From BACL27 sp964203235 (lineage in GTDB: Bacteria > Actinomycetota > Acidimicrobiia > Acidimicrobiales > Ilumatobacteraceae), in contig CAXNLE010000001.1 in NCBI GenBank assembly GCA_964203235.1, positions 1-64,000 on the forward strand: a stretch of 64,000 bases of DNA, read 5' to 3'. Numbering within the stretch: the first letter of the stretch is position 1; every line of letters starts with the position of its first letter. A program made the position numbers and the translations under genes. The notes under the pieces are model-generated. The model had not been told where the DNA came from. It saw nothing but the letters and a program-made list of their open reading frames with translations, and made no database searches. Shown here one piece after another: positions 51,701 through 60,188 of this stretch.

Positions 51701-52799
51701 TAAGTTGCAAACTTGAAGTGATTGCAATGTCACCCGTCGCCACGATCGTCAACTTGCCGGTCAAACTTGTGGTTTGACTAATTGTTGCTGTGCCGCTGAC
51801 ATATAACACGCCGCTACTCGGTATTGCAGTAGATGCACCACCGTTGAGTGTGTAGTTGCTGCCACTGAGCACGATTGCCGCCCCTGACGTAATTGTTACA
51901 TTCGCAATTGACGCATAGTCGCTCGCGCTAACAATAGGCAGAGCCAACGCATCAGAACTGACAGTTGTTGTTGTGCTGACGTTTAGAGCACTAGAAGAAG
52001 TGCAACTGGTAGCAATTGCAGTTGCGGTGCTCGCCAGTGTTTCAATTCGATATGAGACCGGGGTGGAGACAGAAGTGTCTTTAGCAATAGTTGGTGTGCC
52101 ACAATAAGTGAACTTTTCGTCAGTTGTACCAAGATGAATTGAACCTGCGATCGAGTCACTTGTCGCAAATTTTGTATTAGCCATCGTGTTCACCCAAACC
52201 ACATGATCAGAAAACAGTCGAGAGCGAATTGTCGTTTGGCGACGCGCGTAAACACACGACGCTCTTGAGTCAGGAGAACTACTTAGCGCAGAACGCGCAA
52301 CCACCTCCGCAGATGTGATCGACTCACGACATTGACGGGCAGTCACTTGAATCACAGCATTAGTCGCCAAATCAATATCGGCAGTTGCAACACCTGCAGT
52401 CGTGAAACCATGCGCCGCAAGACGAACAGTGAAACATGCCTGAGTACCCAAAGTACATGTCACAACTTGGCCGTCTGTGCCGTAACGAACCCAGACACTT
52501 GATGCAGTACCCACATCAGTACCCGTCGAATAGCCCGGATGCGAAGTAACCGCGCTCAAACTTGAAACAGATTTTGCCAACCGACCAAAGACTTCTTCAG
52601 ACGCAGACTCTGCCAACCGTTCAACAACAGCCTGGCGTTGCAGTTTGCCTTCGGTTGCCAAACTGCGAATAACTGCAGTAATCGCCACAAGCCCAATCGC
52701 TGAAGTCACAGCAAGTGCCACAATCGTGAACATCATCGCTTGACCCGATTGTCTATCGCGCTTAATACGGCTCGTAGTTTGCACTATTTGCCATCCCAT
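48798..52799 (-). CDS. Very large minor-pilin-like protein with lectin-like and DUF1566-type domains
   Basis: A 1333-residue protein. It starts with a PilX-like hydrophobic helix after a Gly (SG-QAMMFTIVALAVTSAIGL, without the usual Glu at +5). A long region of Ig/invasin-like repeats follows (TSPATPTVSRTLSYTV, TLTASAGTYTLTFASSGLTS). Next is a C-type-lectin-like domain (YLATITSTAENSFISS, WIGATDDLVEGVWKWDTNGG, WASGEPNNS). The end is a fibrobacter-succinogenes-type DUF1566 domain (DTGPGGGRVFYVAA, WHLPSKDELNQLCKW, GYSVRAIRAFG). It is part of the pilin operon and overlaps the next gene by 16 bases. Likely a tip adhesin. Confidence 0.8.
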   Translation of the reverse strand: MGWQIVQTTSRIKRDRQSGQAMMFTIVALAVTSAIGLVAITAVIRSLATEGKLQRQAVVERLAESASEEVFGRLAKSVSSLSAVTSHPGYSTGTDVGTASSVWVRYGTDGQVVTCTLGTQACFTVRLAAHGFTTAGVATADIDLATNAVIQVTARQCRESITSAEVVARSALSSSPDSRASCVYARRQTTIRSRLFSDHVVWVNTMANTKFATSDSIAGSIHLGTTDEKFTYCGTPTIAKDTSVSTPVSYRIETLASTATAIATSCTSSSALNVSTTTTVSSDALALPIVSASDYASIANVTITSGAAIVLSGSNYTLNGGASTAIPSSGVLYVSGTATISQTTSLTGKLTIVATGDIAITSSLQLTSQVDDMLSIVSTAGNINISFTGASRTIEALLLAPSLTAGQGIVQTASTDLSSAPAYPLYLYGAIVARELGALGTINATTGATTAGYSKSFTYDSRLATSQPPFALSQVRGRWIRLAATTVSPFTPGISGIATTTTAANTAPTVTFTSPATPTVSRTLSYTVTFNKRISGLTSSDFSNAGTATSCTFSIPNSYGITFTLTVVCSSDGTVIVRLAASSVIDSLGLTGPSSASDASTVTISSVATALAMETQPVGGESPTTFSTDPKIKLVNSSGDLVTTTGTAITVTASGGTLSGTTSMTTTGGYAEFTNLTLTASAGTYTLTFASSGLTSVTSASVTVTVTAAAVTAPTSTCVTTSATTALSGISVGGLADGSTYLVSVALVNAPTGGNLQITSNSGATAKTGYSVAINTNFTSTVFTGTLANVNAVLATLRYVGGAANVSSTSVKVTASLENASYYLNAFNGHFYYLNPKRLNYATATTGARDAAKAMSYQGQTGYLATITSTAENSFISSNIALATDIWIGATDDLVEGVWKWDTNGGSPIDEAGKQFWSGAAAGSRYTTDGINFASWASGEPNNSTGSSVTGEDYAVTNWNSSFGSWNDISSTYGLLYSVVEFGTNAPDNGFAVGSSTYSYANIVLCGPATKLATTTAAAGSVSSIAFTTQPVITIQDVSSNTVTNSTATVTASISSGTLIGTTTATAVNGIATFSNLGITAGSGTYTITYSSGALTSTSHSITVTASCATGGTCIVGDTGPGGGRVFYVAAADFTSTGSDCATACRYLEAAPSDSSVSTWATSTAFCYADESTTGNMRCDENSIYSGTSAAQGALRTAATAIGMGMANTNQAYARITTAGSAATSAYAPGKAWAYTNNSKTDWHLPSKDELNQLCKWQRGQSTTAANQAVRCDSTGSLNTGLNATGFSAAPYWGSSETGISTAIVQNFSTGDQLLTWGKYDTGYSVRAIRAFG

Positions 52800-53545
52800 T
52801 TTTGTTCTGAGACAAAGCGACCTGCGCCTACAGCAAACTCATATGAAACTTTTTCATTAGCGCGTTCATTTTTTGCCGTGAGAGTTGTTGTGAACTTGAT
52901 TCTGCGCACGAGTTTTATTTGGTCACTTGTAAGTGCAGTTGAAATTGTTAGCGCTGTGCCGCTTGCGTCGTAGTAGGTGAACACCGAGTCATCTGCCAAC
53001 GACGTGATGAATTCGTTTTGCACTGCGCTGCTTGTCCAGCTGTTAGAGGCGTATTCGGTGCTGCCAGCTTTCACTCGAGTTTTTTTGAGAATCCCATCGC
53101 TATCCAATTCAACACAGGTTGAGTCTTGGGCTAATAATAAAACTGGTGTACTTGGTGAACCTGTAACTGTGTCAAGGCCTTGCGACTGGCGAGCCAAAAC
53201 ACAAACTTTTTTAGACGTGCCTGAGACGATCACAGCAGTGCTTTCGGTGAGATGTCGACAGTTACTCACAGTTACTGCCGAAGCGGGATTGATTCGGTCA
53301 ATGCAACTTCCTTGTAGAGATGCTCCCGATAATGCAGCGCGAAGCCGATCGCCGATTTTCGTGTTTTGCTCCATAAAGTCGGCACGATCAGTGATCATTG
53401 ATGTCGTTGAATACGCCGACGAGATCACGCCCATCAGCACAACCGTGAGTATTCCGGTGATCATCATCGCTACAGCGATGTCTACTAAACCGACCGAACC
53501 GCGCTCGCTGCCAGCAATCTTAACTATTGTCGGCTGTTGCATCAT
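52784..53545 (-). CDS. PilW-like minor pilin
   Basis: A 253-residue protein with a short basic leader, a Gly and a hydrophobic helix (ERG-SVGLVDIAVAMMITGILT), the class III signal layout but with V/D in place of the usual E at +5. The rest is a secreted beta-rich domain with several Cys (GSCIDRINPAS, NCRHLTE, STCVELD). It overlaps both neighbours. It probably primes or decorates the pilus. Confidence 0.75.
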   Translation of the reverse strand: MMQQPTIVKIAGSERGSVGLVDIAVAMMITGILTVVLMGVISSAYSTTSMITDRADFMEQNTKIGDRLRAALSGASLQGSCIDRINPASAVTVSNCRHLTESTAVIVSGTSKKVCVLARQSQGLDTVTGSPSTPVLLLAQDSTCVELDSDGILKKTRVKAGSTEYASNSWTSSAVQNEFITSLADDSVFTYYDASGTALTISTALTSDQIKLVRRIKFTTTLTAKNERANEKVSYEFAVGAGRFVSEQKWDGK

Positions 53546-54396
53546 GGCAGTGCGCTATAGGCGATTTGAGTTGTCGCGCCATTGGTGATCGTAATATTTT
53601 CTGACGACCCAAATGACGAGTCTAATTTTGCAGCCTTATAAGAGCCGGTTGGCAAGTACGCGAACCAAGCACAGCCTGCGGTGCCAGCAGTGTCGCCGCT
53701 AAAAATTGTCGCATAGCGCCGTAACTTATATGAAGTGTTATTGATCGCCTGCAAATCAACTGCCTGCGTCGCGGTCATACCAGTAACAATCAATCTGCCA
53801 AAACTTGTTGAATATGCTGCAGCATCAGGCGGCACCGCTTCGTATTTTGTCAATGAATATGACTTGTCGCTTGTGCTGCCATCAGCGATACCGAACTTCC
53901 AAGTCACGGTTGTGATTCTTTTGATAGCAGTTGGCGTCATCGTTGCAAATGTCGCAGGTGATGTTGGTGTTTGCAGATTCGTGCATGTAACGGCTGACAA
54001 GCCATCGGCGCCTGGCCCTGGTAGCCAACTATTACGAACAGTTGCTGAGTAGACAACATTTTTGCGCGTCACCGAAGTTGAAACATCACCAAGAATCACG
54101 TTTGCGTTATCTAAAGCAAGGGCTGTGTTGCATCTGGTTTTTGTTGCGACGATCACAGTCGAAACTTCGGCACCAGTCTGAAGACCGCATCCATAAACTG
54201 ACGCATTTTCCGCAATTTGTTCTGCGGCTAATCGCGCATTAATTGCATCTTTAGAAAGTCTTGCTTGCGATGACATTGCAAAAGTTACGGTGAGCAAACC
54301 TAGCGAGGCAAGGCCGACGAGGCCCATCGCAATTACTGCTTCGATCATTGCGAAGCCGTGCTCAGAGCGAAGTTGTTTGCGCCTCACGCATCTCAA
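53542..54396 (-). CDS. PilV-like minor pilin
   Basis: A 284-residue protein with the class III leader RRKQLRSEHG-FAMIEAVIAM (Glu at +5) and hydrophobic helix GLVGLASLGLLTVTFAM. The secreted C-terminal domain has Cys pairs (YGCGLQTG, TCNTAL-like RCNTALAL, AGCAWFAYLPTGSY). It is coupled to the PilW-like gene by a four-base overlap and is the first of three pilin-like genes after the prepilin peptidase. Confidence 0.82.
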   Translation of the reverse strand: MRCVRRKQLRSEHGFAMIEAVIAMGLVGLASLGLLTVTFAMSSQARLSKDAINARLAAEQIAENASVYGCGLQTGAEVSTVIVATKTRCNTALALDNANVILGDVSTSVTRKNVVYSATVRNSWLPGPGADGLSAVTCTNLQTPTSPATFATMTPTAIKRITTVTWKFGIADGSTSDKSYSLTKYEAVPPDAAAYSTSFGRLIVTGMTATQAVDLQAINNTSYKLRRYATIFSGDTAGTAGCAWFAYLPTGSYKAAKLDSSFGSSENITITNGATTQIAYSALP

Positions 54397-54397
54397 T

Positions 54398-55138
54398 TCA
54401 TACTCCGGCTTTCCAACTGAAGTCAGCGATAATTGTGATTATCGCACCGAGTGCGAGCGCTGGCCCAAGTGGAATCGAAACTTTGCGAATGCGGCGCTGC
54501 ATAATGCCAAAGACGACAGTCCATAGCACTGCAATAACTGCGGCGATTAAATATGCGCCAAATGCGGCGCCCCAACCCAACCATCCGAGTGGAAGCCAAA
54601 CAATCGGCGTGAATTTGACATCGCCTTCACCAAGGCCTCCGCGCGAAACAAAGTAAAAAATTAGTGCAACACCTGTCGCGAGAATTGCGACAAGCGCTGC
54701 GCGCTTAAGGTCTTGCCACGAGTCGTTTACAACCGCATCGGCAAAAAATCCAATTAATTCAAAAATTGCGATTGTGATTATTGCCCGATTCGGAAGCCGC
54801 CGCGTTAATGCATCGATTGTCGCCGTGGCTGCAAGACCGATGCACGAAATAGCAAGAACAACCGACGCAATCGACGCACCGTGTTGGTTAATTACGCTCA
54901 CAGCGATTAGGCAAGATGTCAGTTCAATCAGCGGGTACTTGAATGAAATTCGTACTTTGCAATGTCGGCAGCGCCCGAGTAAAAATAGCCACGTGAAAAC
55001 CGGAATCAGATCAATCGGCGCAAGTGGTTCTTTGCAAGATGGGCACTGTGATCGGCCCTTGACGAATTTTTCTTTGCGCGGTAAGCGATGAATTAAAACA
55101 GTCGCGAAACTTCCGAGCATTAGGCCAACTACAGCCAT
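54398..55138 (-). CDS. pilD: Prepilin peptidase (PilD-type, A24)
   Basis: About 246 residues from the ATG at 55138; the frame stays open upstream and a start at 55261 is possible. It has the N-methyltransferase-type block with two CxxC pairs (CPSCKEPLAPIDLIPVFTWL, CRHCKVRISFKYPLIELTS) and the two catalytic Asp motifs, in TIDALTRRLPN and in GGLGEGDVKF (GxGD). It cleaves and methylates type IV prepilins; its substrates are probably the pilins of this window. Confidence 0.88.
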   Translation of the reverse strand: MAVVGLMLGSFATVLIHRLPRKEKFVKGRSQCPSCKEPLAPIDLIPVFTWLFLLGRCRHCKVRISFKYPLIELTSCLIAVSVINQHGASIASVVLAISCIGLAATATIDALTRRLPNRAIITIAIFELIGFFADAVVNDSWQDLKRAALVAILATGVALIFYFVSRGGLGEGDVKFTPIVWLPLGWLGWGAAFGAYLIAAVIAVLWTVVFGIMQRRIRKVSIPLGPALALGAIITIIADFSWKAGV

Positions 55139-55295
55139 AATCGCCGCTAAAGTTCGGCGGTCGTGATTGGCAATGGCTCCTTCAGCGATTTTCAATAACA
55201 ACGGATACCTGCTTTCAGACACGATTTTAGACTGTTTGGTCAGCCGACAGTGCTCACCCATAAAGACGCCAAATTCGTTTAAGATTGGGAAAGCC

Positions 55296-56078
55296 ATGGA
55301 TATTGACCCGAATTCCGAGGATTTTGTGCCATCGGTGCTGATGCCATTGTCTACGCGGTTGAAAAATGGCGAGAACGAGCAGGTTCTAAAGGACGAATTA
55401 TTGACTTTGGTCTTGCCGTGGGTGCGCCAACAAGTCAGTTCAAATATTCGGCGGATCCCAGTTAATGCCGATCCGGCCAATGTTTCAAGTCACATGCACG
55501 AAGCAGCGTTTAAGGCAGTGGCGAAAATTGATTGGCAACAGATTGATAAATGGCCGATGTATCTTGGCTCGCTAGTTCGACACTCTGCTCAAGAGGCGGC
55601 ACGAGATGAAGACTATTTATCACGTCAGCAAAGAGTTTTGCGAAGACAGTTTCGCAACGCATGTATTGCCGAAGAGACAAAGCAACAGAGCCCAATCACA
55701 ATTCAAGATCGCGAACGAATTGCACTAGTAATTGCAGAAGGCCAGACACAACTAGCAAACGAGTTGCTCGTAAGTTGGCACCCGCGAGAGGTTTCGATCG
55801 TTCCCGATTCGTTGAGCGAACAGTTATCGGTTGAAGATGAAGTTGAGCAACAGATGGTCAAGCAGAAAATAAAAAACTGGCTCGAAAATGAACTTCCTGA
55901 GGATATTCGAAATCTGGTCATTGAGTGGATGAGTCTGCCTCGCGCCAATATTTTGCCAGCAAGACTCGAAAAACAACTTCAGCCTTATATTTTGAGTTTG
56001 ATGAATGCAGTTGACGATTTTGACACGGCTGAAATTTTTGCCGAACTGTATTCTCAAGATGCATCAGTAGAAGTTTGA
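55296..56078 (+). CDS. Sigma-factor-like protein, function unproven
   Basis: A 260-residue protein from the ATG at 55296 (GGGAAAG just upstream). The first half has a sigma-70 region-2-like outline: VLPWVRQQVSSNIRRIPVNA, VSSHMHEAAFKAVAKIDWQQ, LVRHSAQEAARDEDYLSRQQ. Residues 165-260 are helical with no clear region-4 HTH. It is the first of several rightward genes that lead to the sortase. It may control the surface genes. Other helical DNA-binding proteins are possible. Confidence 0.55.
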   Translation: MDIDPNSEDFVPSVLMPLSTRLKNGENEQVLKDELLTLVLPWVRQQVSSNIRRIPVNADPANVSSHMHEAAFKAVAKIDWQQIDKWPMYLGSLVRHSAQEAARDEDYLSRQQRVLRRQFRNACIAEETKQQSPITIQDRERIALVIAEGQTQLANELLVSWHPREVSIVPDSLSEQLSVEDEVEQQMVKQKIKNWLENELPEDIRNLVIEWMSLPRANILPARLEKQLQPYILSLMNAVDDFDTAEIFAELYSQDASVEV

Positions 56079-56079
56079 A

Positions 56080-56511
56080 ATGAATGCCCACCCGTCGCGG
56101 CTAGTGACACCGAAACTAGTCGAGAGAAAATGTGAAAAGTGCGCATGCTTCTTGGCCGGTCACAATTTAGAGAAACTTTGCTCACCGTGTGCCAATCAAG
56201 AAAAGCGAAAAAGTTGGCTTTCGAAAAGTTTGAATCCATCGTTTGTTACGAGCGCGGAAGAACTTGCCAAGATAGGCATAGTTGAACTACTCGCGATCAA
56301 CAAGATGACAGCCGAAGTTGCTATTCCATTGCTTTTAAAATCTGGGGTTTTGCCCAGCCGTTTGCGCCGTTATCAATCTCTTTTGATTCAGCTAGTTGCG
56401 CTGCAGGGTGTTTCAAACTCGGCAGCCGCTCGAAAACTCAACGTAACCCGTTGGACGGTCGCCGCGTGGCGCGAAAGACTTGGGATTAGGCTCACTAAAA
56501 TAGACAAATGA
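56080..56511 (+). CDS. Zinc-ribbon plus helix-turn-helix protein
   Basis: A 143-residue protein. N-terminal zinc-binding Cys: ERKCEKCACFLAGHNLEKLC and CSPC (two CxxC). The C-terminus has a helix-turn-helix (GVSNSAAARKLNVTRWTVAA, then WRERLGIRLTK). It starts one base after the previous stop, so it is co-translated with the sigma-like gene. Probably a small transcription regulator. Confidence 0.65.
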   Translation: MNAHPSRLVTPKLVERKCEKCACFLAGHNLEKLCSPCANQEKRKSWLSKSLNPSFVTSAEELAKIGIVELLAINKMTAEVAIPLLLKSGVLPSRLRRYQSLLIQLVALQGVSNSAAARKLNVTRWTVAAWRERLGIRLTKIDK

Positions 56512-58445
56512 GTTTAAATCGCCTACTTGGAGTACCTGGCCCAGAACCAGAAAACGGAAAATCTCAAGTACGAAACCCAAATTTTGCAGACAATCGATTG
56601 ATTGTTCTTGGTAATAGTTCGGTGTTGATGGATGAGCTCAAAAAGCTTCGGCCGCATCGTTCAGAAGATTCAGTTTTAATTGACTGGTCGCCGCAATCGG
56701 GTTCAACCAAGAATCTTGTCGAGAAGATTACTTCGATGGAGTCAGTTGAAATAGTTGACTTAGTCATCGTAAATTCTTGCGTGCCTGACCATGTCACTTC
56801 AGAGCGTGAGATGCGCAAACTGTTTTCAGACATAAGACTTCCGATGAAGGCAATTTCGGCAAGTGGTATTGCTGAAAAAAGTTTTAGATGGTGGATGTGT
56901 GTAGAACTCGAAGATAGTTCACCGGCGACTTTGAACATTTGGCAAGCATCTGGTCGGTTGGTGTTTCGACATGCTGCCGAGTCGGCAAATCTTGTAGGCA
57001 CTCTCGTGCTCGTTGGCGATGCAGCGCAAGGCGCAAGCGATCTGCGAACGATGCTTGATAGTGAACATATTTCGTCGTCGCGTGTGCTCGGTTTCGGTAT
57101 TTCAACCGACGGATCAGTTGATCTTGCGAAGAACAATTTTTCAATGACTCCGATTTCGAAGGCACATGAGGGCGGTAACATGTCTGCGGTTGACTTGCCG
57201 ACCGAAAAAAACTATCTAATCGCCGAAATTGATATGGCGAAAGATTCGCTCACAGATCTTGCAGACGAACTTCGCCAAACGCAACAAACTCTTCTCACTA
57301 CAAACGCTTCATTAGTTTCAAAGCGAGATGATGCCGAGAAAATTGGTCTTGAGATGGCTGTTCAATCACACGAGTTATTCGCAGTTGAAACCGATCTAAC
57401 GACTCAACGTGGAAACGTTGCAGTTATGTCAGATCAAGCCGACTCGCTTCGACGAGAGATCGAATATTTAATGAAGCACCATGCTTCACTGACCGAAACA
57501 CTGGTTAACGAGCGCGCATCACTGCAAGTTATTAGAGATGAAATGACCATCCAAATAGCCCGCGCCGAGCAAATTCAGTCGGCTTTGACCCGAGCTGAAA
57601 TTGATGCATCACATCAACGCTCATTGTCAGACGAAGCAATTCGCCTTGCCGAGGCCGCCCACGCGCGATTGAACGAATTAGTTGCCGAAACAACCAACTC
57701 TCAACAGATTTTAAATGAAGTTAAAAATGAAGTCACAAATCGCAAACAAGAACTGATTCGACTTGATATTCAGCGCGCCGAGAAGGCTAAAGAAACCGCA
57801 GAATACGAAGAGACATTGACCGCACGCTCTTTGGTTTTGCAACGCGAACTAGAGACGATGCAGCAAATGCAGAGAGAAGTGCTCGCAACTCTTGAACGCG
57901 CGCGCACTGAGCGAACCGTAATTCATGCAGAACTAGCGAAACTTGCAGATTTAGGCAAAGATCCGCAGGTTGAAATTTTGCGTATTTCTCGCGACTTTTT
58001 GACAGTTGAATTGGCCGAAATCGAGGGAGCAAAGGCGAGGATATCCAAAGAAACCGATTTGATTCGTTCGACAATCGATGAGTCAAGAGAATTGGCGGCA
58101 GAATTCGAAATGAACCGTGCGGCTGCTCAGCAACAGTTCGATCAAGTCAGGGCGAAGGTCATTGAGATTCAAGAAAAAGAACTTGACGCCCAACTTGCGT
58201 TAAACGGTCTTGAAGACAAAATTTCGGCGTTTCAAAAAGAGCGAGATGAACTGCTTAGATTCGATGAAGAATTAACAGAACGTGCCAAAGCGCTAGACCG
58301 AACTGAAAAGGATTTTGAAAGTGAAGTCGCCAAGCGAATTGCAGCGCATCTCGACGAACTTTCGGCGATGGGTTCTCGAGCACGTAAGAAAGCAATCAGA
58401 AAAGCAGTCGATAACATCACTGCAGAGAGCGAAGGCGACGAATAA
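56508..58445 (+). CDS. Coiled-coil protein, function unknown
   Basis: A 645-residue protein. The first 200 residues form a folded domain (LIVLGNSSVLMDELKKLRPH, VEIVDLVIVNSCVPDHV, LVLVGDAAQGASDLRTML) with a Rossmann-like outline but no P-loop. Residues 230-620 are an almost unbroken coiled coil with heptads rich in E, R, L and A. No ATPase head (no ABC signature), so it is not an SMC or RecN protein. It overlaps its neighbour by four bases. A structural role at the cell surface or pole is possible. Confidence 0.65.
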   Translation: MSLNRLLGVPGPEPENGKSQVRNPNFADNRLIVLGNSSVLMDELKKLRPHRSEDSVLIDWSPQSGSTKNLVEKITSMESVEIVDLVIVNSCVPDHVTSEREMRKLFSDIRLPMKAISASGIAEKSFRWWMCVELEDSSPATLNIWQASGRLVFRHAAESANLVGTLVLVGDAAQGASDLRTMLDSEHISSSRVLGFGISTDGSVDLAKNNFSMTPISKAHEGGNMSAVDLPTEKNYLIAEIDMAKDSLTDLADELRQTQQTLLTTNASLVSKRDDAEKIGLEMAVQSHELFAVETDLTTQRGNVAVMSDQADSLRREIEYLMKHHASLTETLVNERASLQVIRDEMTIQIARAEQIQSALTRAEIDASHQRSLSDEAIRLAEAAHARLNELVAETTNSQQILNEVKNEVTNRKQELIRLDIQRAEKAKETAEYEETLTARSLVLQRELETMQQMQREVLATLERARTERTVIHAELAKLADLGKDPQVEILRISRDFLTVELAEIEGAKARISKETDLIRSTIDESRELAAEFEMNRAAAQQQFDQVRAKVIEIQEKELDAQLALNGLEDKISAFQKERDELLRFDEELTERAKALDRTEKDFESEVAKRIAAHLDELSAMGSRARKKAIRKAVDNITAESEGDE

Positions 58446-58447
58446 AT

Positions 58448-58783
58448 ATGACTGGCTTCAACCAAAAAGACAATCAAGACGACGACTCAAAAAATATTGA
58501 TAGTTCAAAATCGCGATCAAAGTTCATTGACGTCAACCCCATTGAAGTTACCGGCGAGATCGCTCGACCACCGTTTATTGCATCCACTGAAGAGGTCAAC
58601 AAGTCGTCGTTGCGTAACATCATCAATGCAGTTGACTTTCCGGGGTCGACCGGCACTGGCGAAACCACAGATGGCGCGAGTGCGACTATTCGGCTTCGAT
58701 CTGACTACACGTTGGTTGAAGATTCGGTTATCGCCACAATCCCTGAAAATAAGCGACGATCTAAATCTAGATTTTTTCGGTGA
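58448..58783 (+). CDS. Small disordered protein, function unknown
   Basis: A 111-residue hydrophilic protein rich in D, S, K and N (NQDDDSKNIDSSKSRSKFID), with no hydrophobic core or membrane segment visible, ending in KRRSKSRFFR. It lies two bases after the coiled-coil gene and overlaps the sortase gene by four bases. It may be an adaptor between the coiled-coil protein and the envelope. Confidence 0.5.
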   Translation: MTGFNQKDNQDDDSKNIDSSKSRSKFIDVNPIEVTGEIARPPFIASTEEVNKSSLRNIINAVDFPGSTGTGETTDGASATIRLRSDYTLVEDSVIATIPENKRRSKSRFFR

Positions 58784-60108
58784 TCGATAAACCGTTACCG
58801 TTTCGTCAAGCGCAGTCAAGGCCACCGCGTGTAAGGCGGTCGCTGCGAATATTTGGAGTGGCGCTGACGTGGGCAAGTTTTATTGGTGTTTTGTTTGTGC
58901 TGTTTCAACTCTTTGGCACCGGAGTCGTTGAATATCAATCACAATCCGAACTACGCGGTAAATTTGAGGCCGCTTCGCCTTCAATTGAGTTGATTGCAAC
59001 ACCGATTTTTTTGCCAACCACAACAATTGAAACGACAACTTCGACTACGAGTTCGACAACTTCGATACCGGCGCCAGTTACAACTATTGCGACAAATCAA
59101 ACGACCGTAGTCGACGAGAATATTGCGCCAGTTGAGGTAGCGCCGACAACGTTGCCTGCCGAGATAGCCACGACGACGACCTTGCCAATTGAGGTTGCCC
59201 CGACAACGTTGCCTCCAGTAATTGACCCAACAATGGTCGAGCAATCAACTGCGGCGATAAAACGCGTCATCAAAGCTTCTGAAGGTGATGTAATTGGGCG
59301 AATTATGGCGCCATCAATCGGGCTAGATAAATTCATTGTTGAAGGTGCGGCCGCGACTGAGTTGCGATCAGCGATTGGCCGATACCGCGGTACTGCATTC
59401 TTGGGCAACAAAGGCAACGTCGCACTTGCCGGTCACAGAACTACTTATGGTGCGCCGTTCGGTCGCATCGGCGAGTTGCTTCCTGGTGACAAAATAAATA
59501 TTTTGACGCCTGTTGGCACTGCGATTTATGAAGTGATGGACCCGGTAGTCGCATCAAAATCATGGGCCGGAACGGTTCGTGAAATTGGTGGTGGCTATTC
59601 AATCGTCGGGCCAAGCGACGAGTTCGTATTGGCTGACGTGGGGGATAATCGACTGACGCTTACGGCGTGTCATCCGAAGTTCAGTGCAGAAGAGCGGATC
59701 ATCGTCGTCGCTCAACTAATCGGTGAGCCATTTGCAATGCTTAACCCCGAATTTGGTAAGTCGATTGCACAAATCACGACACCACCAACGCTCGCAAACG
59801 GCGAAGTCGCGCCTGAGACAGCAGTTGATCCATCACTCAATGCAACAGAACCGTTATTTGATCCGTCGGTTAATGTCGACGTCACCCCAGTAGCCATTCA
59901 GACTCTTAAAGTGACACTTGATGGTCTACCAAATCAAATTGCACCGTCGATAGTTTTTGCGCTGCTGACCTTGGTTGTAATGACCGCGATTGCTGCAGCG
60001 TCAGAGAAGTTTGGACGATTGCGTGCCTATATGTTTGGTTCAGCGCCGTTTTTTATTGTCTTATGGTTCTTTTTTAGAAACTTAGAACTTTTGTTGCCTG
60101 CCTACTAG
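58780..60108 (+). CDS. Sortase (class E-like) with Thr-rich linker and C-terminal membrane helices
   Basis: A 442-residue transpeptidase. N-terminal transmembrane helix (VALTWASFIGVLFVLFQLFG), a long Thr/Pro-rich linker (residues 75-150), a sortase domain (about 165-325) with His in NVALAGHRTTYGAPF, Cys in LTLTACHPKFSAEERI and Arg at the end of that strand, then two C-terminal helices. It anchors proteins that carry an LPxTG-like signal; LAxTG is typical for class E. The GTG start overlaps the previous stop. One LAKTG protein is encoded nearby (62721-63380). Confidence 0.88.
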   Translation: MIDKPLPFRQAQSRPPRVRRSLRIFGVALTWASFIGVLFVLFQLFGTGVVEYQSQSELRGKFEAASPSIELIATPIFLPTTTIETTTSTTSSTTSIPAPVTTIATNQTTVVDENIAPVEVAPTTLPAEIATTTTLPIEVAPTTLPPVIDPTMVEQSTAAIKRVIKASEGDVIGRIMAPSIGLDKFIVEGAAATELRSAIGRYRGTAFLGNKGNVALAGHRTTYGAPFGRIGELLPGDKINILTPVGTAIYEVMDPVVASKSWAGTVREIGGGYSIVGPSDEFVLADVGDNRLTLTACHPKFSAEERIIVVAQLIGEPFAMLNPEFGKSIAQITTPPTLANGEVAPETAVDPSLNATEPLFDPSVNVDVTPVAIQTLKVTLDGLPNQIAPSIVFALLTLVVMTAIAAASEKFGRLRAYMFGSAPFFIVLWFFFRNLELLLPAY

Positions 60109-60124
60109 AAACCAGTAAACAAAA

Positions 60125-60152
60125 AAACGGTGCCAGCGAACTGGCACCGTTT
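60125..60152. terminator. Bidirectional terminator with CGAA loop
   Basis: AAACGGTGCCAG-CGAA-CTGGCACCGTTT, a perfect 12-bp stem, with A-rich sequence before and TTTCTTTT after. It lies between the convergent sortase and pilin genes, so it can end both transcripts. The core CCAGCGAACTGG recurs after the other pilin genes. Confidence 0.88.
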
Positions 60153-60188
60153 CTTTTAAAACTAGCTAACTAATAAAATAACTAGTTA

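Noticed and set aside
55139..55480. Long N-terminal extension of the prepilin peptidase
   Set aside because: It has no family likeness, and most of it is antisense to the divergent sigma-like gene; the family start is near 55138.
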